Origin: an uncultured Prevotellaceae bacterium
Lineage (GTDB): Bacteria; Bacteroidota; Bacteroidia; Bacteroidales; Bacteroidaceae
Reading direction: 5' to 3'
Assembly: GCA_945865175.1 (NCBI GenBank)
Contig: CAMBDA010000025.1
Location: 1-47,313, forward strand
Length of the DNA stretch: 47,313 nucleotides
A program made the position numbers and the translations under genes. The notes below the pieces were generated by a model. It saw only the letters and a list, made by a program, of their open reading frames with translations. It had not been told where the DNA came from and ran no database searches. Of the stretch, positions 25,451-34,700 are shown one piece after another. Each line of letters opens with the position of its first letter. Positions within the stretch are counted from its first letter, which is position 1.

Positions 25451-28180
25451 ATGCTGAAATCAATCGTTTGCTTCTGCACTGCACTGGCGTTTTCCCTCTC
25501 GGCCTCGGCCGAGGGCTATGTGCATGCTTCTGGGAAAAAAGTGCTGGACATCAACGGGCAGGAACTGATTCTGCGCGGGCATGCCCCTGGCGGGTGGATG
25601 ATACAGGAACCCTATATGATGGAGATAGAGGCCAATTCGCAGCACGAGATTCGTGCCCGGATTCAGGACCTCTTGGGCGAGAAGAATACGGAAGCATTCT
25701 ACCGGAAATGGCTGGAGAACGGTTTCCGGAAGGAGGACGTCAGGCTGCTGGCAGAAATGGGCTTCAACAGCATCCGCCTGCCGATGCACTACAACCTGTT
25801 CACTCTGCCTATCGAGGAGGAGCCCGAGCGGGGTGCAAACACATGGCTGGAAACGGGTTTCCAGCTGGTGGACAATGTGCTGGCCTGGTGCAAGGAGTAT
25901 GGGATTTACCTCATTCTGGACATGCACGGAGCCCCTGGCGGGCAGGGCAAGGACACCAACATCTCGGACTACGACCCCTCGAAACTGTCGTTGTGGGAGA
26001 GTGCCGACAACCAGGACAAGCTGGTGGCTCTGTGGGTGAAACTGGCCGAGCGGTATGCCAATGAGCCGTACATTGCCGCCTACGACCTTGTGAACGAGCC
26101 CAACTGGGCCTTTGACGGGGACAACGCCAATGGCTGCGACGAGTGCCAGAATGCCCAGATATGGGACCTCTACAAACGCCTGATTAGGGCCATCAGGGAG
26201 GTGGACAAGAACCACATGATTATCCTGGAGGGCAACTGCTGGTGCAACAACTACAACGGCCTGCCGACTATCCGCCTGTGGGACAGCAACCTGTGCCTGC
26301 AGTTCCACAAGTACTGGAACGATAATACGAAGGGCTCCATCCAGGGTATGCTGGACCTGCGCGACTCCAAGAATGTACCCTTGTGGTGTGGGGAATCGGG
26401 GGAGAATTCCACCCACTGGTATGCGGATGCCGTAAGGCTGCTCGAGGAGAACGGCATCGGATGGTCGTGGTGGACGTGGAAGAAGATAGGTTCTGTAAAC
26501 GGAATGACCACCGTGAAGGCCCCTGCCGGCTATGAAACCCTGAAGAACTACTGGAAGAACGGAGGCACAAAGCCCGCCCAGGCCTATGCCGCACAGGTGA
26601 TGAACGACCTGGCCGATGCCTACCTGCTGGAAAACTGCACTGTGAACAAGGGGGTGGCCGATGCCCTGCTGCGCCAGCCGCACACCAGTGAACTGAAGCC
26701 TTTCGCCGAAAACAAGGTGCCCGGCTACATCTATGCCTCCAATTATGACATGGGGCAGAACGGAGTGGCCTATCTCGACCTGGACGGCGTGGAAGACACC
26801 CGTCCAGGAGGCGTGTTCAAGGCCTGGAACCAGGGATGGTGCTATCGTGCGGACGGTGTGGACATAGAGACTTGCAAGGATGTCAACACCAATGGCTACA
26901 GTGTGGGATGGACCGCTGCCGGTGAATGGATGAAATACACCATTGATGTGGCCGAAACGGCTGCCTATACGCTCATCGTCCGCTATGCCAGCACCAATGC
27001 CAAGACCGTTCTGCGCCTGGAGGTGGACGGGGCGGCCATTGTGCCCGACATGGAGCTGAAGTCCTCCGGCGGATGGGCTACATGGAGGTCGGCCATGGCA
27101 TCCAATGTGGTGCTGCCCCAGGGCAAGCATGTGCTCAGGGTCCTCACCGTCTCGGGCGGAGCCAATCTGAACTATTTCTCCTTCCTGTCGCCCAAACCGG
27201 TCAGTTCGGCGGATTTCAAGGCCCTTTCGGCCATTACCTCGGAGGACGGGAAGTGTATCTTTCTCTCGGTGAACCGGGAACTGAAGGATGCCGCCATGGC
27301 TGCCGACGGGTTCCAGGTGGAGAGCAACTCCACACCTGTGTCCGTGGAGCATGTGGGCAGGAGTTCCTTTTCCAACTGGTGTGTGGAACTGCAGCTGGGG
27401 TCAAAGCTGTACCTCGACAACAAGGTGACGCTCAGCTACAACGGCGCTTCGGTGACAGATGCCGAGGACAATCCGCTTCCTGCCTTCTCCGGCATGGCGG
27501 TGACCAACGTTGCCGAGGAGCGTGCCGTCATTCCGGGAACCATCCATGTGGAGGACTATACGGCGCAGAGCGGACTCTCCTTTGAAACCTGTTCCGATAC
27601 GGGCGGAGGAGCCACCAATTTTGGCTACACCGACCCCGGGGACTACATCGACTTTAACGTGTACATCACTCAGGCAGGCACCTACACCTTCGACTACCGC
27701 ATAGCAGCGCTCTATGGGGACGGACGGTTCGAAATACAGCTCTTTGACGAGGCCGGTAACAAAACGGTGGTGGGCTCCTATGCCGTGGGGGCAACCGGCG
27801 GCTGGCAGACATGGAAGACCCAACGTGCCACGGCCAAGTTGCCCCAGGGCTCTTATCTCCTGCGCATCTACATCGCACAGAAGGAGTTCAACATGAACTG
27901 GTTCCGGCTGAGCGACCCTACAGCTGTGGTGGAGATGCTGACTCCCGTTCTGAATGCCTATCCCAATCCTTGCCATGAAACGCTCTATGTGGACACCCGG
28001 GGCCTCCAGGGCACTGGCATTCTGAGCCTTTACAGCCTGTCCGGCACGGAAGTGCTTTCCCAAAGGCATGAGATGGGGCGGATCATTGCCCTGGGCGTTT
28101 CCTCGCTTCCTTCCGGGCTGTATGTGTTGTCTCTGAAGGCCGCCGGTGCCTCGCTCACACAGAAGATTGTCTTGGATTAG
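25451..28180 (+). CDS. Secreted GH5 glycoside hydrolase with two CBM6-like modules and sorting tail
   Basis: A 909-residue secreted enzyme. A signal peptide (MLKSIVCFCTALAFSLSASA) precedes a GH5 barrel (about residues 25-380). The catalytic acid/base is Glu216 in DLVNEPNW and the nucleophile Glu315 in WCGESGEN. Two beta-sandwich modules of the CBM6 type follow (one near YRADGVDIETCKD and GWTAAGEWMKYTIDV, one near HVEDYTAQSGL and GYTDPGDYIDFNVYI). The last 70 residues (NAYPNPCHETLYVDT, YSLSGTEVL, LPSGLYVLSLKAAG) form a type IX secretion sorting domain, so the enzyme is probably exported to the surface. The substrate is likely a beta-glucan or mannan. Its stop is 6 bp from the convergent stop of the next gene, and no terminator lies between. 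Confidence 0.92.
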   Translation: MLKSIVCFCTALAFSLSASAEGYVHASGKKVLDINGQELILRGHAPGGWMIQEPYMMEIEANSQHEIRARIQDLLGEKNTEAFYRKWLENGFRKEDVRLLAEMGFNSIRLPMHYNLFTLPIEEEPERGANTWLETGFQLVDNVLAWCKEYGIYLILDMHGAPGGQGKDTNISDYDPSKLSLWESADNQDKLVALWVKLAERYANEPYIAAYDLVNEPNWAFDGDNANGCDECQNAQIWDLYKRLIRAIREVDKNHMIILEGNCWCNNYNGLPTIRLWDSNLCLQFHKYWNDNTKGSIQGMLDLRDSKNVPLWCGESGENSTHWYADAVRLLEENGIGWSWWTWKKIGSVNGMTTVKAPAGYETLKNYWKNGGTKPAQAYAAQVMNDLADAYLLENCTVNKGVADALLRQPHTSELKPFAENKVPGYIYASNYDMGQNGVAYLDLDGVEDTRPGGVFKAWNQGWCYRADGVDIETCKDVNTNGYSVGWTAAGEWMKYTIDVAETAAYTLIVRYASTNAKTVLRLEVDGAAIVPDMELKSSGGWATWRSAMASNVVLPQGKHVLRVLTVSGGANLNYFSFLSPKPVSSADFKALSAITSEDGKCIFLSVNRELKDAAMAADGFQVESNSTPVSVEHVGRSSFSNWCVELQLGSKLYLDNKVTLSYNGASVTDAEDNPLPAFSGMAVTNVAEERAVIPGTIHVEDYTAQSGLSFETCSDTGGGATNFGYTDPGDYIDFNVYITQAGTYTFDYRIAALYGDGRFEIQLFDEAGNKTVVGSYAVGATGGWQTWKTQRATAKLPQGSYLLRIYIAQKEFNMNWFRLSDPTAVVEMLTPVLNAYPNPCHETLYVDTRGLQGTGILSLYSLSGTEVLSQRHEMGRIIALGVSSLPSGLYVLSLKAAGASLTQKIVLD

Positions 28181-28186
28181 CCCCTT

Positions 28187-28936
28187 TCAGTTCACGGCCA
28201 CACGCACGCATCCGCCGCTGTGCTGCACCAGGTAGATGCCGGCAGGGAGGGTGGGGTGAGCCGCTCCGCTCCTGTCCACCAGACGGCCTTGAAGGTCAGT
28301 TATTTGATAGGCATCGGTGCCGTGGACATGGATGCGCCGGCGGTGTACCGACACCCGCACTTGCATTCCGGCCGTCTGTTGCACGCCGCTGCCCTCCGCA
28401 TCGGCCGGCTTGATGTGCCAGGCCCATCGGCTGCCCTTGAGCCGGGAGGCCAGCGTGGAGAATGTGTCGAAATGCTGCTGGGCCGAATCGGCCACACACA
28501 GATAGCGCGTCTTCATCTCCTGGTCGGTAAAGCTGAGGGCGTACTGGCCGTCTCCGATGTCCGTCACCGTGAAGGCGCAGGCCGTCTCTTCGGGCTGGCT
28601 CAGGAGCGTCCATGCGCCCTGCACAAAATGGCCCTGCCGGCTGATGAAACGCCCCGTCTGCCTGTTGCACAGGAGGTAGCAGCCTTCCTGTCCGGTCGCC
28701 ACCAACTGCCATTCCTGGGCGGCATTGGCCTGCTGCGGTGCTGTGATGCGATAGGTGTAGGCCGAGGCTCCATTCGCCGAGAAGTCCTCGATGCAGGTGC
28801 CCAGATGGGCAGGGTGTGCGCTGCAGAGCCTGAAGTAGGACGTTCCGGCCTCTCCGTTGGCAGGGTTGAACGGCTGGGCCTGTGCCGCCGACACATACAG
28901 TATGAGGGATGAGAGATAGAATATGAATCTTTTCAT
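28187..28936 (-). CDS. Small secreted protein with sorting-domain-like C-terminus
   Basis: A 249-residue secreted protein with a signal peptide (MKRFIFYLSSLILYVSAAQA). The middle part has repeated short beta motifs with aromatic and Gln residues (WQLVATGQEGCYLLCNRQTG, FTDQEMKTRYLCVA) recalling beta-trefoil carbohydrate-binding folds, though I cannot assign a family. The end (YQITDLQGRLVDRSG, LPAGIYLVQHSGGCVRVAVN) matches the layout of type IX sorting domains. It starts 12 bp after the triple-barrel gene and is probably the last gene of that operon. It may bind glycan, but this is inference. Confidence 0.7.
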   Translation of the reverse strand: MKRFIFYLSSLILYVSAAQAQPFNPANGEAGTSYFRLCSAHPAHLGTCIEDFSANGASAYTYRITAPQQANAAQEWQLVATGQEGCYLLCNRQTGRFISRQGHFVQGAWTLLSQPEETACAFTVTDIGDGQYALSFTDQEMKTRYLCVADSAQQHFDTFSTLASRLKGSRWAWHIKPADAEGSGVQQTAGMQVRVSVHRRRIHVHGTDAYQITDLQGRLVDRSGAAHPTLPAGIYLVQHSGGCVRVAVN

Positions 28937-28948
28937 GTTCGGGTGGAA

Positions 28949-31606
28949 TTATCTGGTGGAACTAATCTGCTGGAATGAATAGTTGGTGAGCATGGAGGCA
29001 TCCACCTCCGAGTCGGCAAACCATCCCAAGTGCATGTCTTTGAAATTGGTGAGTTCGGCATCCAGGTCGCCCTTGGGTGTCCACTTGGTGCACAGCACGG
29101 GGCGGCCGAACTTCTTGGTCTGCGAGAGCAGCCATCCCACCTGTGCGGGCGACTGGTTGGTGTCGATACAGATGATGTCGCTCCTGCACCAGATGCTGTA
29201 GGTGAGCCCCACATCACCCTTGTAGTGGTTCAGCCGGTCCCATCCGCCCGAGCCCTGGAAATGGGTGAGCGCGGCTATGTAGTCGAAGCCTTCCTCCAGC
29301 GTGCCCGTGCACACGGCAGGCGTGGCGGCCACAGGCTGGACTGGCGACAAGGCGCGCACGGCCGTGAAAAGGTTGTCCAGCACCTGCTCTACTGCGGTGA
29401 TATTGCTCACGGTGGCAGCCGGCAGGTGATAAAGGTCCCAGGCCAGGATGCGGGAGTCCTGGGCAAAGTGGCCTACGATGTCCTCGGCATACTTGACCAG
29501 CAGGCGCGGGAGAGTGGTGGCATAGCGGTCGGACAGCAGGATGGGCAGCACGCTGCATCCGGCCCCTGCGGCCACGTCGAGCAGGCTGTCGAGCAGTTCC
29601 ACATAGCCTTCTTTGTCTGCTGCATAGGAGCGGTAGTCGAGCATCACCGACAGGCTGCCGGGCGCTCCCGGTGTGGCCGTCTGGGTCTGCGCCCATTCGA
29701 TGGCAGCCTGGGGCGAAGCGAAGTGGCGGCCTGTCACGGGGTGCCGGTTCATCCATTGCCAGGCCTCCCATCCTTCCCATCGGCTTGCATGTGCGCGGGC
29801 AATGGGAAGGAACTGTTGTGTCTGGGCCTTCTCCTGCAACTCACGGGCGTGGGTGGAGGCTGTAATCCAGTTGACATGCAGCGCCTCCCATTCCTCCTCC
29901 ACGCCGGTGGCGTTGAGATGGAACAGCGGGCGGCGGTAGTGCTGCTGCACCGTTGTGATCCAGCTGGCAGGCAGTGTCTCCGCATCGGGTGCATAGAAGG
30001 CCGTCACGTCGCTCATGCGCCACAGCAGGTTGGGCAGGTCGGCGGCCAGTGTGTCGGCCACGGTGGCCGCATCCACCAGCGGTGCACAGAACATCGGCTG
30101 GTTGGGGGCGGCATAGCGTGCCAGCCGCATCACTTCGGGCATGGAGGCCGCCATCTGTTCGGCATAGGCGGCGCTGGTCTGCCTCAGCACACACCAGGCG
30201 GCAATGCCGCGATGCTTGTAGAAGCGGTTCATCACGTTGTAGGCATACTTGCCCAGGGCTGTGGCCTCGTACTGCTTGAGGTCGGCGTCCTGCATCAGGA
30301 TGGGCATCAGCCGCATGCCCTTGGTCACGGCCTGGTCGGCCAGTGTCTGGATGTTGTTGAGGAGGGTGTTGGCGTTCTGTTTGAACTCACTGTATTTCAC
30401 GGGCACGGCCACCACCTGGTACTTGCGTGCATAGACCGACAGATTGGTGCGTGCCGTGGAAAAGGCGGTGGCGGTAAGTCCGCACACGGGCCCGTTGTCC
30501 ATCCATTTCCATGCCCGCCGGAGCGACCACACCTCGGCCAGCTCGCCGCCGGGGTAAATCTCCTCGCCCTCCTGGGCAAAGCGGAAACGTGGCACACAGG
30601 TCAGCTCGTAGGGGTTGTAGGGGTCGCCGTCGGCATAGAGGAGGTTGTGGAACATGGGTTCGTTGTTGTAGTAGTTCGACACGCCCCAGGGCACCTCCCA
30701 GTTGGAGTCGCAGGTGTAGAGTCCCCACGAATAGAAGTTGATGTGCCGCTTGCTGAACGCCTCCAGCGAGCGTTGCAGGGTGGAGCCGTTGGTGCGGGTC
30801 ATGCACTCGGTGCACACGAGCAGCCGGTTGTCCATGCGTGCGTAGCGCTCGACGATGGCATCGGTGGTCTGCCCGAAGTTCTCCTGCACATTGTAGCAGT
30901 GAAAGTTGTGAAGGTCCATGCGCTGCTCCGTCTGGTGGCGGCGTTTGATGAGGGGGTCGGTGGTGTTGGTACAGGAAGCCAGGTCGGCGTCCCACACGAT
31001 GCTGGCCGTGATGGGCTGTGTGCAGCCCTCTTCCTGCATCGCCTCCACCGTGGCGTCAATCCAGTCCATCCACCGTGGGGTGAGCACGGCATCGTGCATG
31101 GGCGGCTCGTTGCACACGTCCCACATCACAATGCGGTCATCGCCCCTGAAATGGCGGGTAATCTGGCGCACGTGTACCAGCATCTTCTGCAGGTCCTCCT
31201 CCTTGCCTTCCGACCCGAAGAAGCTGTAGATGAAGCCGAACACGGGACTCACGGTCATGCCGTATTCCGCACCCCATCCGGCCCATTCCTCCACGCTCTT
31301 GATAAACACGTTCACGTCGCCCGTCCAACTGCCCGGCCACCATCTCACGCTGTTGTAGCCGATGCGTGCGCATGTGGCCAGCGCCTCCTTCTGCGACACG
31401 GCGCCACAGGGCGGATAGGGACAGTTGATGCCGCGGATGGGGCCGTACTTTTCCTGCCAGGCCCGGCACTGCTCCACTGTCCATTGTCCCCGCTGGTAGG
31501 GATGGTCGGTGGCCGTGGCCGACAGGAAGGCGGTGGGCTGGGCCAGTGCTCCAGTGCACCACGTCAGGCACAGCAGGAGCCATAGTAATTCTACTCTGTT
31601 TTTCAT
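28949..31606 (-). CDS. Secreted protein with three glycosidase-like barrels, only the first catalytically complete
   Basis: An 885-residue protein with a signal peptide (MKNRVELLWLLLCLTWCTGALA). The first module (about 25-380) is a clan GH-A type barrel with acid/base Glu167 in WDVCNEPP and nucleophile Glu267 in LLVCTECMT; such proteins are often annotated as 1,4-beta-xylanases. Two further modules repeat the same strand order (about 395-600 and 640-880). At the aligned places they have Gln476 and Asn565, then Leu728 and Lys841, so they cannot use the retaining mechanism. They may bind substrate. The gene is followed by the 249-residue secreted protein and preceded by the 1251-residue repeat protein on the same strand. 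Confidence 0.85.
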   Translation of the reverse strand: MKNRVELLWLLLCLTWCTGALAQPTAFLSATATDHPYQRGQWTVEQCRAWQEKYGPIRGINCPYPPCGAVSQKEALATCARIGYNSVRWWPGSWTGDVNVFIKSVEEWAGWGAEYGMTVSPVFGFIYSFFGSEGKEEDLQKMLVHVRQITRHFRGDDRIVMWDVCNEPPMHDAVLTPRWMDWIDATVEAMQEEGCTQPITASIVWDADLASCTNTTDPLIKRRHQTEQRMDLHNFHCYNVQENFGQTTDAIVERYARMDNRLLVCTECMTRTNGSTLQRSLEAFSKRHINFYSWGLYTCDSNWEVPWGVSNYYNNEPMFHNLLYADGDPYNPYELTCVPRFRFAQEGEEIYPGGELAEVWSLRRAWKWMDNGPVCGLTATAFSTARTNLSVYARKYQVVAVPVKYSEFKQNANTLLNNIQTLADQAVTKGMRLMPILMQDADLKQYEATALGKYAYNVMNRFYKHRGIAAWCVLRQTSAAYAEQMAASMPEVMRLARYAAPNQPMFCAPLVDAATVADTLAADLPNLLWRMSDVTAFYAPDAETLPASWITTVQQHYRRPLFHLNATGVEEEWEALHVNWITASTHARELQEKAQTQQFLPIARAHASRWEGWEAWQWMNRHPVTGRHFASPQAAIEWAQTQTATPGAPGSLSVMLDYRSYAADKEGYVELLDSLLDVAAGAGCSVLPILLSDRYATTLPRLLVKYAEDIVGHFAQDSRILAWDLYHLPAATVSNITAVEQVLDNLFTAVRALSPVQPVAATPAVCTGTLEEGFDYIAALTHFQGSGGWDRLNHYKGDVGLTYSIWCRSDIICIDTNQSPAQVGWLLSQTKKFGRPVLCTKWTPKGDLDAELTNFKDMHLGWFADSEVDASMLTNYSFQQISSTR

Positions 31607-31733
31607 TGTCTGTTCTGTTGTTTGGTTTCCGGTAAATACATGTGGCGGAGCCGGAAGGGCACGGGAGTGCGCCTTGTCGGCTCCGCCGTGGGTCAGCGGC
31701 CGGTGGCATGCGGGTGTCTCCGGCCGGGAATGG
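31607..31733 (-). other. Structured gap between the repeat protein and triple-barrel genes
   Basis: This 127-bp gap contains two inverted repeats: GGCGGAGCC (31644-31652) with GGCTCCGCC (31679-31687), and CGGCCGG (31697-31703) with CCGGCCG (31720-31726). No T run follows on the minus strand, so these are more likely mRNA stability or partial-termination structures than strong terminators. Confidence 0.45.
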
Positions 31734-34700
31734 CTATTTCAGGGTCTGCTTGCGTGCGCCCTTTACGCCCTTGATGATGTACACTCCGCCCTTGCTCCTG
31801 AGGTCGCCCATCCGGCCTTCAAACACGGGCTTTCCGTCCAGTGTGTAGGCCTTCACGGTGTCGTCGTCGGTAAGGTCCACTTCCTGTATGCCGCTGGCTT
31901 CGGCAAACATCACCGTCTCGTGGTTCATGTCGAAGGTGACGGCATACTGGCCATTGGGCAGGACAAAAGTGGTGCGGTCGCCGTAGTATCGGTTCACCTC
32001 ATAGACGGTGCCCAGGGCTGCATCCATGTTCTCGGCCTGTCCGTAGCGTCCCTCGTTCCAGTTTTCGGCGTGATTCTTGGGGTAGACGGCAAAGATGGCC
32101 ACGCGGCCATGGTCTCCTTCGGGATAGGTGGACTGTGTAATCTCATAGTCCTTCTCCACGTCGATGACGCCCTTGTACACGCCTTCGCCTGCATGGCTCA
32201 GGGCATACGTCTCGTCGGTGCGCTCCCAGGTGTGGCCCACCAGCGAACCCACCACGTACACGCGGTCCATCCATGCCTGCTGGGTGCAGGTGAGGTCGAG
32301 CGTCTGCGCCTCCAGGTCAATCACCACGTCATAGGTGCCTGCGTGGCACTGGTACACACAATCCGTACCGGGCTGGAATCCCTCGAAATGGTTCTTGGCA
32401 GGGGTGATGAAGCGGTTGGTGGGATGGATGCCGCAGAAGGTGGAGCCGTCGCTCTTCTCAAAGAACACGTCGGCACGGTTGCCGTAGCAGTCGGGGGTGG
32501 TGCGGTTGGGATGGATGGTGAAGCTGCCCTTGTACTTGCCGTCGCCATAATTGTAGAGCGGATAGGCCGTGGTCTGGGCCCAGTCGCCCACATTGGCCAG
32601 TCCGCCGCGGCAGTAGATGACGTCCACAATCTGCTCATTGTGCTCCACCTCGCCCAGATAGTGCATGCTCACGCTCTGGCGGTCGATGTTGAAGGTCACC
32701 TCGTAGCGGCCTTCTTCGATGTACATCTTGTGGTTGTAGTAACGGCCCACGGCATATTCCGTGTCCTGGGCCACCTCCACGCCCTCTTCCTTGGGGCTGT
32801 ACCAGGCGTCCTCTTGCCCGAAGGTGCTGGCAAGCACGCAGAATTCGGCCTTGCCCGTGGCGCCTGCATAGAGTGCGCATTCGCCCTTGTAGATGCCGTC
32901 GCCCTGGTGCATGAGCTTGTTTTTGTCGGCCGAATAGATATCAAACTTCTCGGTATTCTCGGCCGTGACCGTGCCGCCCACATACACGTATTCCAGCCAT
33001 CCGGGCTCCACGCATGTGGCGTGCAGTTCCAGGGTGGAGGGGCTGATGCGCACGTCATACACGCCGCCCACTACCTGCAGGGGCACAAAGCCGGAACCGC
33101 CCTGGGTGGACAGTTTCAGGCCTTCCTGGCCGGTGGTGGGGGTGAGGAAACGTTCATAGCTGTCGGCCGCCCAGTAGAGGTCGGACATGTTGCGGTCGAT
33201 GAAGAAGAAGTCGCAGCGGTGTCCATACTGGTTGTCGCCGTTCACCTTGTCCTCGCCCAGATAGCGGGGCGCAAACTTCAGCCGGCCTTCGTAGCAGCCG
33301 GTTTCCGCATTGAAGCGCAGGGGGTACGCATCCGTGCGTGCCCAGTTGCCGATGTCCAGCAAGCCGCCGCAGGCATAGATGACGTCAAACTCTCTCCACT
33401 TGTCGGCATATTGGGCATAGATGGCGGCGGCCTCTTCCATGCTGTAGGCGCCCGTCGTCACCTTCTCCCACATCTCTTCGCTGAAGGCATACATCTCGTT
33501 GGCCCTGTCCGTGAGCGAGGGGTCCTCCTCGGCTGCCACAAACAGCTCGCCGGTGTATTTCTCCACAGCGTCGGTCATCTGGCCGTAGAGGGTGGCGCAG
33601 GCATCGATGTCCTTCAGCAGCTTGCTGGCCTGGGCCAGTGCGGCCACCTTGGCCTCATAGTCGGCGGCAGCGGCGGCCTCCTCCAGGGCGGCATCCAGCT
33701 GGTTGCGCAGCTCCAGGCTGTAATAGCTGTCCGTCTGTCCGTCCAGCACGCCCGCGGCGCTCTTGTAGCCCTCCAGCGCGGCCTCCACGGCCTCGGCCGT
33801 CTGGCCCAGATAGGTGAGCCTCAGCCCGCGCAGGGCCAGCCAGTTGTCGTCGTGGTAGCGGTCGCCCGTGTATCCGAAGCCCAGTGTCATCTGTCCGTCG
33901 GTGACCACACCGTACATCTTCTGGGCATAGCGTCCGGCTGTGAAGGCCGCACAGGCACCATCGATGGAGTTGGGCACATAGCCGTAGTCGGTGAGGTAGT
34001 CGCTCTCGTGGAACTGGTCGGCCACGGCGTCGCTGGTGATGCTGTTCACGCTCATGGCCCATTCGCCCATGTATACCTTGGCAGGGACTATCTCGGCAGG
34101 AATGCCGTTCCCGATGGAGCACGACCTGTAATAGGCATTGAAGGCCAGCTCATACACTCCGTTGGGCAGGTCGGTGAGGGTCTGGTGCATGTCGAACGCC
34201 TTGTTGTTCCAGAACTCCATTGTCTGTCCGTCGGCCAGCCCGAAGGCGGCCGTGCTTCCGCTGTGGGTCATGTTCCATCCGTCCTCCGTGCTCAGGTCAG
34301 CGTTCTTGAGCATGGCCGTGATGTCGGTGCCTTCCTGCAGGCCGCCCTTCATGGCAGCCTCCAGCAGCTGGTCCACATAGGCCATCTCGGCCAGCAGGGC
34401 TTCGGTGCCGAGGGTGTGCTCTTCCCAGATGTGGAGGAAGCTGCCGTTGGGGTAGCCGTTCTCTCCGGGTGCATAGTCGTCCTGCAGATATTCCTCCAGC
34501 AGGGTGCGGGCGGGGCCGGCGAAGTCGGTGTGCTCGGCCAGGTACCGGCGTGTGGCAAACACCTTTTCGGCCAGGCTCGCGTAGGCTTTTCCCCATTCCA
34601 CCTCATCGGCCGTGGCTGCCTCGTTGTCGGCAATGTCCTGCAGGAAGCCGCAGTCCAGGCCGCTCCATTCCTCGCCCATGTTCTCCAGCAGGCGGGCCAG

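Noticed and set aside
29030..31585. An 851-residue plus-strand frame opposite the three-barrel protein
   Set aside because: Same reason: the minus-strand gene has signal peptide and catalytic motifs, and the plus frame shows no domain pattern.
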